The position numbers and the translations under genes are program-made. Below the pieces are notes generated by a model that ran no database searches, had not been told where the DNA came from, and saw only the letters and a program-made list of their open reading frames with translations. From positions 1-8,555 of the forward strand of contig CAMAYA010000047.1 of the NCBI GenBank assembly GCA_945862275.1: 8,555 nucleotides of DNA, read 5' to 3'. This document shows positions 1 to 7,733 of the stretch, piece after piece. Source of the stretch: Legionella genomosp. 1. GTDB taxonomy: Bacteria > Pseudomonadota > Gammaproteobacteria > Legionellales > Legionellaceae. The stretch's first letter is position 1. Each line of letters begins with the position of its first letter.

Positions 1-170
1 GAACAGAAAGCAGGGGCGCACATAGCCGGGAAGATTATCCCGAGCGTGATGACGCAAACTGGATCAAACACACGTTGTATTTTTCACAGAACGACTCCAT
101 TGATTATCGTCCTGTGAATGTACTCCCTAAATATGTCGAGCCATTTGAGCCGAAAGAACGCGTTTATTAA
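1..170 (+). CDS. sdhA: Succinate dehydrogenase flavoprotein subunit, C-terminal end (5' truncated by window edge)
   Basis: Only the last 55 codons are present, read from position 3 to a TAA at 168-170. The fragment begins TESRGAHSREDYPERDD, the conserved C-terminal signature of SdhA/FrdA flavoproteins: the Arg-Gly-Ala-His-x-Arg-Glu-Asp-Tyr/Phe-Pro stretch, whose Arg/His region lies near the FAD and dicarboxylate site. It continues through a TLYF segment and ends ...EPFEPKERVY, as in E. coli-type SdhA. SdhA oxidises succinate to fumarate using covalently bound FAD and passes electrons to SdhB at the inner face of the cytoplasmic membrane. The stop is doubled in frame (TAATAA, 168-173) and sdhB starts 12 bp after the first stop, so the two are almost certainly co-transcribed. 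Identification rests on a short but highly characteristic tail plus the position before sdhB. Confidence 0.93.
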   Translation, partial: TESRGAHSREDYPERDDANWIKHTLYFSQNDSIDYRPVNVLPKYVEPFEPKERVY

Positions 171-182
171 TAAGGATAAAAT

Positions 183-905
183 ATGGCTGATATCAGAACG
201 TTGAGTCTGTCTATTTACCGCTATAATCCAGGGGTGAATGACACGCCTTTCATGCAAGATTACACAATTGAGATCCCTTTTTCGAGTGATCCGATGTTGT
301 TGACATTGCTTGAGCGCTTGAAAGCAGAACAAGATCCTACGATATCGTATCGACGATCATGCCGAGAAGGTGTATGTGGATCGGATGGGATGAACATCAA
401 TGGGCTAAATGGGTTGGCTTGCATCACTACGGTTTCTGAATTAAAAACAGATAAAATTGTGCTTCGTCCATTGCCGGGCTTCCCTGTTGTGCGTGATCTG
501 GCGGTTGATATGTCTCAATTTTATCAACAATACGAACGCGTTGAGCCTTATTTACAAAATGACAGCGTGGCACCTGCCCATGAACGTTTGCAATCGCCTG
601 CAGAACGTTCCCAGCTAGATGGGTTGTACGAATGTATTTTGTGCGCTTGTTGCACGAGTGCATGTCCTTCATTCTGGTGGAATCCAGAGAAATTTGTGGG
701 GCCTGCTGGCTTGTTGCAAGCCAGACGATTTTTGGCCGATTCGCGCGATACAGCGACCGAACACCGTTTGGAGAAATTACAAGATCCATTCAGTGTTTTT
801 CGTTGCCGCACGATCATGAATTGTACAACGGTTTGCCCAAAGGGACTTAATCCCAGTCATGCGATTGGTGAGATACGCAAACAAATGTTGAATCTGGAAA
901 CATGA
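183..905 (+). CDS. sdhB: Succinate dehydrogenase iron-sulfur subunit
   Basis: This 240-residue protein (E. coli SdhB has 238) carries electrons from the SdhA flavin through three Fe-S clusters to quinone. The N-terminal ferredoxin-like domain has the [2Fe-2S] motif SCREGVCGSDG, with C60, C65 and C80; the third ligand position is D68 instead of Cys, as in E. coli SdhB and unlike fumarate reductase FrdB. The C-terminal domain has CILCACCTSACP (C151, C154, C157, C161) and CRTIMNCTTVCPKGLNP (C208, C214, C218). By family rule C151/C154/C157/C218 hold [4Fe-4S] and C161/C208/C214 hold [3Fe-4S]. The conserved PSFWWNP segment (162-168) lies near the quinone site. The start is supported by AAGGA at 172-176, 6 nt before the ATG and overlapping the second sdhA stop. 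All cluster ligands are intact, so it should be functional. The Asp ligand and full 3Fe-4S set favour succinate dehydrogenase over fumarate reductase. Confidence 0.98.
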   Translation: MADIRTLSLSIYRYNPGVNDTPFMQDYTIEIPFSSDPMLLTLLERLKAEQDPTISYRRSCREGVCGSDGMNINGLNGLACITTVSELKTDKIVLRPLPGFPVVRDLAVDMSQFYQQYERVEPYLQNDSVAPAHERLQSPAERSQLDGLYECILCACCTSACPSFWWNPEKFVGPAGLLQARRFLADSRDTATEHRLEKLQDPFSVFRCRTIMNCTTVCPKGLNPSHAIGEIRKQMLNLET

Positions 906-926
906 TTCCCTTTGGAGAAATGAGTA

Positions 927-3734
927 ATGAGTAGTAGTTATTTAGACCAAGAAGGGGCCCTGGCGTATTTGTCGGGCGGCAGCATGGCTTATGTGGATAG
1001 CTTGTATGAAGACTATCTGGTTGATCCTGCCACCGTGCCGGATGATTGGCGCGCAGTATTTAATGCACTGCCCGGCACGCCCCTACAAGAGGCTGAGCCA
1101 TCACACCGTGAGATTCGGAATTATTTCTTAAAAAATGCCGATAAAAAACGCGTTCAATCGGTTTCAGTTGATGATCACGAAGCAGAGGTCGCTGATTGGG
1201 TCAATGCGTATCGAACATATGGGCATCTTGCAGCGAGTCTTGATCCCTTGGAAATGACGGATAGACCTGCCGTACCTAATCTCGAGTTGGCTTATCATGA
1301 TCTTGCACAGGTTGATAAGAACCATCCCTTTGCAGCGGGCTATGCGTTTTCTGACCAGCGCATACCTTTGTTTGCGATTGAGCAGGCATTGCGAGAAACT
1401 TACAGTGGCAGCATTGGTATTGAATACATGCACATTGCCAATACTGAAGAAACTGAATGGTTGCAAAAGAAAGTTGAATCTGTTCGCAGTAAACCGGTTT
1501 TTACTACAACGAATAAATTAAAAATTCTGGATGAATTGATTGCGGCTGATGGCCTTGAACGTTATTTAGGTACGCGTTATGTTGGGCAAAAACGATTTTC
1601 TCTGGAAGGTGGGGATGCTTTGGTTCCCATGATGAAAGAAATCATTCGTGGTGGTTGCTCACATGGCGTTAAAGAAATTGTCATTGGCATGGCTCATCGT
1701 GGTCGATTAAATGTTTTGGTGAATGTGCTGGGCACAGATCCGGATGAACTCTTTCAGGAATTTGAAGGCAAGATCAAATATGAGCGAACCGGAGATGTTA
1801 AATATCACTTGGGTTTTTCATCGAATATACGGACAGAGTCAGGGGAGGTGATGCATGTGGCCTTGGCTTTCAACCCGTCTCATTTGGAAATCATCAGCCC
1901 TGTGGTAGAAGGTTCGGCTCGATCTCGGTTGCGTCGACTTCAGGATCTCCAGAAAAAAAATACAGTGGTTCCTGTCGTGGTTCACGGTGATGCGGCTTTT
2001 GCGGGTCAAGGTGTTGTCATGGAGACGTTTAACTTTTCACAGGCGCGAGGATATTGCACCGGTGGTACGGTACACATTGTAATCAACAACCAAATTGGGT
2101 TTACGACGAGCAATCCATTGGATGCGCGCTCCACCTTATATTGCACCGATGTTGCAAAAATGGTGCAGGCGCCTGTTATTCATGTTAACGGTGAGGATCC
2201 AGAGGCCGTTGTATTTGCAACACAGATTGCATTGGCATTTCGCATGCAATTTAAACGGGATGTCGTGATTGATTTGGTCTGTTATCGGCGCCAGGGGCAT
2301 AATGAAGCCGATGAACCCTCTGTCACACAACCGATGATGTATAAAAAAATTAAAGAAATGCGTCCCTTACGGGAAACGTACGCGAATAAATTGATTGCTG
2401 AAGGTTTAATCCAGCAAGGTAAAGTAGATGCGTTGGTGGAACATTATCGCGACCAATTGGACAAAGGGGAACCCATTGTTGACACAGTGCAAGGGAAATA
2501 TGATGGCCGAATAGCCACTGACTGGACCCCCTATCTCAATGCTAAATGGACGGACAAGGCCAACACCCAAGTCAGCAAAGAGACATTGCAAATGCTCGCC
2601 CGCCGATTAACAACCCTACCGAATGGCTTTGAATTGCATCCGGTTGTGAAGCGGTTGCTGCTTGAACGCGATAAAATGGCAACAGGTGAGATGCCCATGA
2701 ATTGGGGATTCGCTGAAACCATGGCCTATGCCACCATCGTGCATGCAGGGCATGAAGTTCGTCTATCAGGACAAGATTGCGGCCGAGGAACGTTTGCACA
2801 CCGGCATGCCGTGTTACATGATCAAAACACGGGCGATGTGTATGTACCGTTGGAGCACGTGGCAACTGATCCTCTAAAACCTTTTGAAGTGATTGATTCT
2901 GTATTGTCTGAAGAAGCCGTTTTGGCCTTTGAATATGGGTTTGCGGCTTCAGAGCCGACGGCGTTGGTATTATGGGAAGCGCAGTTTGGTGATTTTGCGA
3001 ATGGCGCGCAAGTGGTGATTGATCAATTCATCAGCTCGGGTGAACAAAAGTGGGGTCGTTTGTGTGGTTTGGTCATGTTGCTTCCGCATGGCTATGAAGG
3101 GCAGGGGCCTGAACACTCTTCAGCAAGACTGGAGCGCTACATGCAATTGTGCGCGCAGCAGAATATTCAAGTCTGTACGCCGACAACACCTGCACAAATG
3201 TTCCATTTATTGCGCCGGCAAATCATACGGGACTTCCGTAAACCCTTGATTGTGATGACCCCTAAAAGTTTGCTTCGGCATAAATTGGCGGTTTCTTCTC
3301 TGAGTGATCTAACCGACGGAGGCTTTGAGTCGGTGATCCCGGAAGTAGACTCACTTGATGCCGCGAAGGTCAACCGCATCGTGTTGTGTTGTGGGAAAGT
3401 GTATTATGATCTGTTGCAAAAACGTCGTGATGAGCATTTGGAGCACGTGGCCATTATACGCATCGAGCAGTTGTATCCATTCCCTAAAAAAGCGTTGAGG
3501 AGTGTTCTTGAGCAATATGCTGAAGCGACACAGGTTAATTGGTGTCAAGAAGAACCACAAAATCAAGGCGTTTGGTTCTCCTCTCAACACAACATGCAGG
3601 ATTGCTTAACCGCAAACCAAGTCTTGTCCTATGCAGGACGGGGATTTGCTGCGGCTCCGGCGGGTGGTAGTGCTTATTCGCATGCAGGAGAACAAGATAA
3701 TTTGGTGAAGCAAGCATTGGGACTTTTACAATAA
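927..3734 (+). CDS. sucA: 2-oxoglutarate dehydrogenase E1 component (thiamine diphosphate-dependent)
   Basis: This 935-residue protein is essentially full length for E1o (E. coli 933). It decarboxylates 2-oxoglutarate on thiamine diphosphate (ThDP) and transfers the succinyl group to the lipoyl arm of SucB. The N-terminal region (about 1-45, SSYLDQEGALAYLSGG ... LYEDYLVDP) is the E1o N-terminal segment linked to E2 binding. The first catalytic domain has GMAHRGRLNVL with active-site-type His257, NPSHLE (316-321), and the ThDP/Mg motif running from GDAAFAGQG (354-362) to NNQIGFTT (387-394), followed by YRRQGHNEADEP (453-464). The pyrimidine-binding domain (about 590-785) contains NWGFAE, RGTFAHRHAVLHDQ, FEYG (E669 is probably the ThDP N1'-contacting Glu, by family inference) and WEAQFGDFANGAQ. 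The C-terminal domain has RIEQLYPFP and WCQEEPQNQG. GGAG at 914-917 lies 9 nt before the ATG. The gene follows sdhB by 21 bp and precedes sucB by 25 bp. No frameshift or missing motif was seen. Confidence 0.98.
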   Translation: MSSSYLDQEGALAYLSGGSMAYVDSLYEDYLVDPATVPDDWRAVFNALPGTPLQEAEPSHREIRNYFLKNADKKRVQSVSVDDHEAEVADWVNAYRTYGHLAASLDPLEMTDRPAVPNLELAYHDLAQVDKNHPFAAGYAFSDQRIPLFAIEQALRETYSGSIGIEYMHIANTEETEWLQKKVESVRSKPVFTTTNKLKILDELIAADGLERYLGTRYVGQKRFSLEGGDALVPMMKEIIRGGCSHGVKEIVIGMAHRGRLNVLVNVLGTDPDELFQEFEGKIKYERTGDVKYHLGFSSNIRTESGEVMHVALAFNPSHLEIISPVVEGSARSRLRRLQDLQKKNTVVPVVVHGDAAFAGQGVVMETFNFSQARGYCTGGTVHIVINNQIGFTTSNPLDARSTLYCTDVAKMVQAPVIHVNGEDPEAVVFATQIALAFRMQFKRDVVIDLVCYRRQGHNEADEPSVTQPMMYKKIKEMRPLRETYANKLIAEGLIQQGKVDALVEHYRDQLDKGEPIVDTVQGKYDGRIATDWTPYLNAKWTDKANTQVSKETLQMLARRLTTLPNGFELHPVVKRLLLERDKMATGEMPMNWGFAETMAYATIVHAGHEVRLSGQDCGRGTFAHRHAVLHDQNTGDVYVPLEHVATDPLKPFEVIDSVLSEEAVLAFEYGFAASEPTALVLWEAQFGDFANGAQVVIDQFISSGEQKWGRLCGLVMLLPHGYEGQGPEHSSARLERYMQLCAQQNIQVCTPTTPAQMFHLLRRQIIRDFRKPLIVMTPKSLLRHKLAVSSLSDLTDGGFESVIPEVDSLDAAKVNRIVLCCGKVYYDLLQKRRDEHLEHVAIIRIEQLYPFPKKALRSVLEQYAEATQVNWCQEEPQNQGVWFSSQHNMQDCLTANQVLSYAGRGFAAAPAGGSAYSHAGEQDNLVKQALGLLQ

Positions 3735-3759
3735 CATTTTATAAACAAAAGGTATTATC

Positions 3760-4947
3760 ATGTCAATTGAAGTTAATGTGCCTAATTTGCCTGAGTCCGT
3801 AGCCGATGCCACGATTGCTACATGGCATAAAAAAATCGGTGATCACGTGACTCGGGATGAAAATATAGTTGATCTCGAGACCGATAAAGTGGTGCTGGAA
3901 GTACCGGCCCCAGCGGATGGTATATTGGAAGCCATATTGTTTGAAACAGGCGCCACAGTTCAATCTGGTCAATTATTGGCGCGGATTAGTGTAGGTGTTG
4001 CCGCATCTAAATCGACTCCTGCTGAATCAAATCAAAGTGTGGTCGCTTTAGACGATCATTCGACAAGTCCTGTGGTTCGGCGAATGTTAGCGCAGCATGA
4101 TTTACAACCGAATCAAATCATAGGTTCTGGCAAAGATGCGCGAATTACGAAAGAAGATGTCATTGCTTGTATTGAGCAAAATCGCAAAACGGAAGTAAAG
4201 AAAGTGGTACCAGCCGTTGAAAAACCCTCAGTGGCCCATATGGGTCTTCGTGAAGAGCGCCGTGTTCCGATGTCCAGATTGCGTGCCAAGGTTGCTGAGC
4301 GTTTGTTAGCGGCACAACATAATGCAGCGATGCTGACCACGTTTAATGAGGTCAATCTGAAAGCTGTGATGGATCTCCGTGCGCAATACAAAGATGGTTT
4401 TGAAAAAAAACACGGTATAAAATTAGGCTTCATGTCGTTTTTCACTAAAGCAGTTGTAGAGTCTCTTAAACGATTCCCCTCGGTAAACGCATCCATAGAC
4501 GGGTCGGATATTGTTTATCACGGGTATTATGATATTGGAATCGCTGTGTCGACAGAACGCGGCTTGGTTGTTCCTGTGATTCGTGATGCCGATCAATTAA
4601 CCATGGCGGGGATTGAACAGTCTATCAGCAACTCTGCATCGCGCGCACGCATGGGTAAGTTGTCTATGGAAGAGATGCAAGGCGGCACGTTTACGATTAC
4701 CAATGGAGGCGTATTTGGGTCTTTATTGGCGACGCCTATCATCAATCCACCCCAGACGGGTATTTTAGGCATGCATAAAATCCAAGACCGGCCGGTGGCT
4801 GAAAACGGACAAGTGGTTATTCGGCCTATGATGTATCTAGCGCTGTCTTATGATCACCGCTTGATTGATGGAAAAGAGTCTGTGCAATTTTTGGTGAGTG
4901 TGAAAGAGTTACTGGAAGACCCATCCCGTTTATTACTTAACGTATAA
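3760..4947 (+). CDS. sucB: 2-oxoglutarate dehydrogenase E2, dihydrolipoyllysine-residue succinyltransferase
   Basis: This 395-residue protein (E. coli 405) forms the core of the 2-oxoglutarate dehydrogenase complex. It accepts the succinyl group from SucA and passes it to CoA. Domains in order: a single lipoyl domain (about 2-78) with the lipoylation motif DLETDKVVLEVPAPADG, target lysine K43; a short Ala/Ser-rich linker (about 80-100); a peripheral subunit-binding domain for E1/E3 (about 101-140, SPVVRRML ... GSGKDARITKEDV); a charged linker; and the catalytic acyltransferase domain from about 165. The catalytic signature is SYDHRLIDG, with H366 and D370. One lipoyl domain and the ESVADATIATWHK start separate it from multi-lipoyl pyruvate dehydrogenase E2. 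AAAGG at 3748-3752 lies 7 nt before the ATG. No lpd (E3) gene follows; sucC starts 15 bp downstream, so the shared E3 must come from elsewhere in the genome. Confidence 0.98.
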   Translation: MSIEVNVPNLPESVADATIATWHKKIGDHVTRDENIVDLETDKVVLEVPAPADGILEAILFETGATVQSGQLLARISVGVAASKSTPAESNQSVVALDDHSTSPVVRRMLAQHDLQPNQIIGSGKDARITKEDVIACIEQNRKTEVKKVVPAVEKPSVAHMGLREERRVPMSRLRAKVAERLLAAQHNAAMLTTFNEVNLKAVMDLRAQYKDGFEKKHGIKLGFMSFFTKAVVESLKRFPSVNASIDGSDIVYHGYYDIGIAVSTERGLVVPVIRDADQLTMAGIEQSISNSASRARMGKLSMEEMQGGTFTITNGGVFGSLLATPIINPPQTGILGMHKIQDRPVAENGQVVIRPMMYLALSYDHRLIDGKESVQFLVSVKELLEDPSRLLLNV

Positions 4948-4962
4948 TTTAGGATACGCATA

Positions 4963-6123
4963 ATGAATTTACATGAATACCAAGCTAAGAAATTATTTGC
5001 CAGTTACGGTTTACCGGTACCTCGCGGTGAAGTGGCTTACAATGTGGATGATGCGCTGCAAGTAGCGGCGCAATTGCCGACACTGCGCTGGGTTGTTAAA
5101 GCCCAGGTTCATGCCGGCGGCCGCGGGAAAGCAGGTGGTGTAAAATTAGTATCGACAAAAGAAGAGCTGGTTGAGTATACCCAGTCCATATTGGGCACAC
5201 GGCTTGTGACTTATCAAACCGATGCGCTCGGCCAACCTGTGAATTCTGTGTTGGTTGAAGAAACCAGTGATATTGATCGTGAATTGTATCTGGGCGCTGT
5301 TGTTGATAGGGCTAGCCGTCGAGTGGTCTTCATGGCGTCCACCGAAGGTGGCGTTGATATTGAAAAAGTTTGCGAAGAAACGCCTGAAAAAATATTTCAA
5401 GTCACCATTGATCCGATGACGGGTGTTATGCCGTTTCAATGCCGTGAAATCGCATTTAAATTAGGATTGACCGACGCTCAAGTAAACCAATTCACAGCTT
5501 TAATGTCCGGATTGGGTAAAATGTTTGTGGAATGTGATTTAAGCTTGTTAGAAATCAACCCGTTGGTTGTCACAAAAGCAGGCCAATTGGTTTGTTTAGA
5601 CGGCAAAGTAACGATTGATGACAATGCGTTGTTTCGGCATCCACAATTAAAATCATTGCGTGATAAATCGCAAGAAGATGAACGCGAAAATCGCGCACAT
5701 GATTGGGAATTAAACTACATTCCCTTAGATGGTGATATTGGTTGCATGGTGAATGGTGCGGGGCTTGCAATGGCCACAATGGACGTGATTAAACTGCACG
5801 GTGGCAATCCAGCCAACTTTCTGGATGTAGGCGGCGGTGCTACAAAAGAACGCGTGAGTGAAGCGTTTAAAATTATTCTCTCAGATGATAAAGTACGCGG
5901 TATTTTGGTCAATATTTTTGGTGGCATTGTTCGGTGTGATTTGATTGCCGAAGGCATTCTTGCAGCTGTGAAAGAAGTCCAACTTCAGATACCAGTGGTT
6001 GTGCGTCTTGAAGGCAACAATGCATCATTGGGCGCTGAAATTTTGAATAAAAGTGGCTTAAATGTAATTGCTGCAGGCAGTTTGACAGATGCTGCTAAAA
6101 AAATCGTAGCGGCTATCGCTTAA
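4963..6123 (+). CDS. sucC: Succinate--CoA ligase (succinyl-CoA synthetase) beta subunit
   Basis: This 386-residue protein (E. coli 388) is the nucleotide-binding, ATP-grasp subunit of succinyl-CoA synthetase, which converts succinyl-CoA, phosphate and NDP to succinate, CoA and NTP. It starts with the family signature MNLHEYQAKKLFASYGLPVP. The ATP-grasp region shows K46 and the glycine-rich GGRGKAGG (52-59). E197 and N199 (LLEINP) and D213 (CLDGK) fall at the same numbers as the Mg- and nucleotide-binding residues of the E. coli protein. The C-terminal ligase domain has NGAGLAMATMD, FLDVGGGAT (287-294), NIFGGIVRCDLIAEG (317-331) and RLEGNN (348-353). TAGGA just upstream (AGGA at 4951-4954, 8 nt before the ATG) supports the start, and the gap after the sucB stop is 15 bp. 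ATP versus GTP preference cannot be told from this reading. Confidence 0.98.
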   Translation: MNLHEYQAKKLFASYGLPVPRGEVAYNVDDALQVAAQLPTLRWVVKAQVHAGGRGKAGGVKLVSTKEELVEYTQSILGTRLVTYQTDALGQPVNSVLVEETSDIDRELYLGAVVDRASRRVVFMASTEGGVDIEKVCEETPEKIFQVTIDPMTGVMPFQCREIAFKLGLTDAQVNQFTALMSGLGKMFVECDLSLLEINPLVVTKAGQLVCLDGKVTIDDNALFRHPQLKSLRDKSQEDERENRAHDWELNYIPLDGDIGCMVNGAGLAMATMDVIKLHGGNPANFLDVGGGATKERVSEAFKIILSDDKVRGILVNIFGGIVRCDLIAEGILAAVKEVQLQIPVVVRLEGNNASLGAEILNKSGLNVIAAGSLTDAAKKIVAAIA

Positions 6124-6145
6124 TTATATTTCTGAGGTATCACGC

Positions 6146-7018
6146 ATGAGTATTTTAATTAACAAACAAACGAAAGTTATTTGCCAGGGATTTACTGGCA
6201 AACAAGGCACCTTCCACTCTGAGCAGGCCATTGAATATGGTACACGCATGGTGGGCGGGGTGACCCCAGGAAAGGGTGGCCAGCTGCATCTGAATTTGCC
6301 GGTGTTTAATACTGTTCGGGATGCGGTTGATGCAACCGGTGCCGATGCAACCGTCATTTATGTTCCTGCTCCATTTTGTAAAGACTCTATTTTAGAAGCG
6401 GCTGATGCTGGGATTAAACTCATTGTCTGCATCACGGAAGGGATCCCTGTTCTGGATATGTTGCAAGTCAGTGCATATTTAGAGCACACTGGTAGCCGCT
6501 TAATTGGGCCGAACTGCCCTGGTGTGATTACCCCTGGCGAATGTAAAATTGGTATTATGCCAGGATTTATTCATATGCCGGGCAAAGTGGGTATTGTTTC
6601 GCGCTCGGGTACGCTAACTTATGAAGCCGTGAAGCAAATGACAGACAAAGGCTTTGGTCAAAGCACATGCGTTGGCATTGGTGGTGATCCTATTCCTGGG
6701 ACTACCTTCATTGATGTGCTGGCTATGTTTGAACAAGACGAGCAAACACAAGCAATCATTCTGGTGGGCGAAATCGGTGGAACGGCTGAAGAAGAAGCCG
6801 CTGAATACATCAAGTCAAATGTCAGCAAACCGGTTGTATCCTATATTGCAGGCGTTACTGCTCCTCCTGGAAAGCGCATGGGGCATGCGGGTGCGATTAT
6901 TTCTGGTGGCAAAGGTACTGCGGCTGATAAATTTGCAGCGTTGCATGCAGCGGGTGTAAAAACCGTGAATTCGCCCGCAGAATTAGGCGATGCTATGGCG
7001 GAAATCACCGGTTGGTAA
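6146..7018 (+). CDS. sucD: Succinate--CoA ligase (succinyl-CoA synthetase) alpha subunit
   Basis: This 290-residue protein (E. coli 289) binds CoA and carries the phosphohistidine intermediate of succinyl-CoA synthetase, pairing with SucC in the cytoplasm. The N-terminal Rossmann-like CoA-binding domain has GFTGKQGTFH (15-24) and GGVTPGKGG (37-45). The middle has ITEGIP and GPNCPGVITPGECKIGIMPG (121-140), and SRSGTLTYE (152-160). VGEIGG (207-212) includes E209, the probable partner of the active-site histidine. The catalytic phosphohistidine is H247 in KRMGHAGAIISGG. GAGG at 6134-6137, 8 nt before the ATG, supports the start; the gap to sucC is 22 bp. The gene ends ...EITGW with TAA at 7016-7018, and a perfect inverted repeat begins at the very next base, so it is probably the last gene of the main sdh-suc message. 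Confidence 0.98.
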   Translation: MSILINKQTKVICQGFTGKQGTFHSEQAIEYGTRMVGGVTPGKGGQLHLNLPVFNTVRDAVDATGADATVIYVPAPFCKDSILEAADAGIKLIVCITEGIPVLDMLQVSAYLEHTGSRLIGPNCPGVITPGECKIGIMPGFIHMPGKVGIVSRSGTLTYEAVKQMTDKGFGQSTCVGIGGDPIPGTTFIDVLAMFEQDEQTQAIILVGEIGGTAEEEAAEYIKSNVSKPVVSYIAGVTAPPGKRMGHAGAIISGGKGTAADKFAALHAAGVKTVNSPAELGDAMAEITGW

Positions 7019-7067
7019 GTAAAGACTGCTCCCTTCTCCCCCAAGGGGAGAAGGGAGCAGTCTTTAC
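7019..7067 (+). terminator. Perfect 23-bp inverted repeat with 3-nt loop after sucD (likely terminator or mRNA 3'-end hairpin)
   Basis: The left arm (7019-7041, GTAAAGACTGCTCCC...) is exactly the reverse complement of the right arm (7045-7067, ...GGGAGCAGTCTTTAC), with loop CAA at 7042-7044. The stem core is G/C-rich (CTCCCTTCTCCCC against GGGGAGAAGGGAG) and should be very stable in RNA. It starts immediately after the sucD TAA. The A/T-rich stem base gives UCUUUA on the 3' side, but no clear U-run follows (ACCATTC), so it is not a textbook intrinsic terminator. The symmetry would allow it to act in both directions. Alternatives are an mRNA-stabilising 3' hairpin or processing site, or a copy of a dispersed palindromic repeat. 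The structure is certain from sequence; its function is inferred. Confidence 0.6.
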
Positions 7068-7084
7068 CATTCAAGAGATATCCC

Positions 7085-7732
7085 ATGACCCATTGGACCA
7101 CACTCGCCGATATTCGCCGTGAATACGGTGGGTTAAGTTTAAGCGAAGAAGACGCGGATGCCTGTCCCATCGCTCAATTCAAGCGTTGGTTTTCAGATGT
7201 TTTAAACGCTGAAAAAAATGATCCAACAGCGATGCTTCTTTCAACAGTTGACGCATCAGGCCATCCTGACTCTCGGGTTGTGTTACTCAAGGGCCTAGAA
7301 GAGGGTGCATTTATCTTTTATACGAACTATGAAAGCACCAAATCCATTCAAATTCAAAACAATCCTCACGTGGCTCTTAATTTCTACTGGCCTAATATGG
7401 TGCGCCAAGTACGTATTCGTGGCACAGTGGACCGGGTCAGTGAAGGCCAATCAGACGCTTATTTTGCATCCAGACCCAAATCAAGCCAGCTAAGCGCGGT
7501 TATTTCACCTCAAAGCCGTGAAGTCAGTGGGCGAAATGAGCTTGAACAAGCATTGAATGCATTGATTGCCACGAATCAGCAAGAAACTGTTATGAGACCC
7601 ATACATTGGGGTGGGTATCGAGTGGTTCCTGATGAATTTGAGTTCTGGCAAGGCCGCGACAATCGTTTGCATGACAGAATTCACTATTATCGTGAACAAG
7701 ATGGTTGGCTCTATCACCGGCTTGCACCTTAG
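7085..7732 (+). CDS. pdxH: Pyridoxine/pyridoxamine 5'-phosphate oxidase
   Basis: This 215-residue protein (E. coli PdxH 218) is the FMN enzyme that oxidises pyridoxine or pyridoxamine 5'-phosphate to pyridoxal 5'-phosphate, the final step or salvage step of vitamin B6 synthesis in the cytosol. The split-barrel flavin fold shows DPTAMLLSTVD (46-56), the FMN/substrate stretch SRVVLLKG (63-70; R64, K69), then Y126, R130 and S134 in YFASRPKSSQLS. The C-terminal family signature is WGGYRVVPDEFEFWQGRDNRLHDR, longer than shown in one piece here: WGGYRVVP (175-182), EFWQGR (186-191), RLHDR (194-198), ending WLYHRLAP. R194 and H196 match E. coli R197 and H199 with a constant offset of 3. The Shine-Dalgarno is weak (AAGAG, 7073-7077) and sits only 5 nt after the sucD hairpin. 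Transcription is either readthrough from suc or a promoter inside sucD; neither is shown. Confidence 0.97.
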   Translation: MTHWTTLADIRREYGGLSLSEEDADACPIAQFKRWFSDVLNAEKNDPTAMLLSTVDASGHPDSRVVLLKGLEEGAFIFYTNYESTKSIQIQNNPHVALNFYWPNMVRQVRIRGTVDRVSEGQSDAYFASRPKSSQLSAVISPQSREVSGRNELEQALNALIATNQQETVMRPIHWGGYRVVPDEFEFWQGRDNRLHDRIHYYREQDGWLYHRLAP

Positions 7733-7733
7733 C

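Noticed and set aside
168..173. Tandem in-frame stop codons TAATAA at the end of sdhA
   Set aside because: Double stops are common and the second one simply provides part of the sdhB Shine-Dalgarno; nothing unusual is implied.
633..668. Additional cysteine (C156) within the SdhB CxxCxCC cluster motif
   Set aside because: The CACC arrangement is also present in E. coli-type SdhB, so it is a normal family feature and not a new cluster ligand.
2767..2790. SucA has SGQD where E. coli SucA has SGED near the ThDP pyrimidine domain
   Set aside because: Gln at this place is common in other 2-oxoglutarate dehydrogenases, including mitochondrial and actinobacterial ones, so it does not suggest lost or changed activity.
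3717..3745. Promoter-like pair before sucB: TTGGGA (3717-3722), 17-bp spacer, TATAAA (3740-3745)
   Set aside because: The spacing is right, but transcription would start near 3752, inside the sucB Shine-Dalgarno and about 8 nt before the ATG. The AT-rich gap makes such matches likely by chance. Only 5'-end mapping could rescue it.
4113..4496. Open reading frame of 127 codons on the minus strand inside sucB
   Set aside because: It lies wholly within the conserved sucB coding sequence, resembles no family I recognise and is best explained as a shadow of the real gene. The same applies to the other antisense and out-of-frame reading frames inside sdhB, sucA, sucC, sucD and pdxH.
4943..4948. Exact TATAAT overlapping the sucB stop, 14 bp before the sucC start
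   Set aside because: No acceptable -35 sequence lies 16-18 bp upstream (cytosine-rich CCCATCC region) and there is no extended -10. The predicted start would also fall in the sucC ribosome site.
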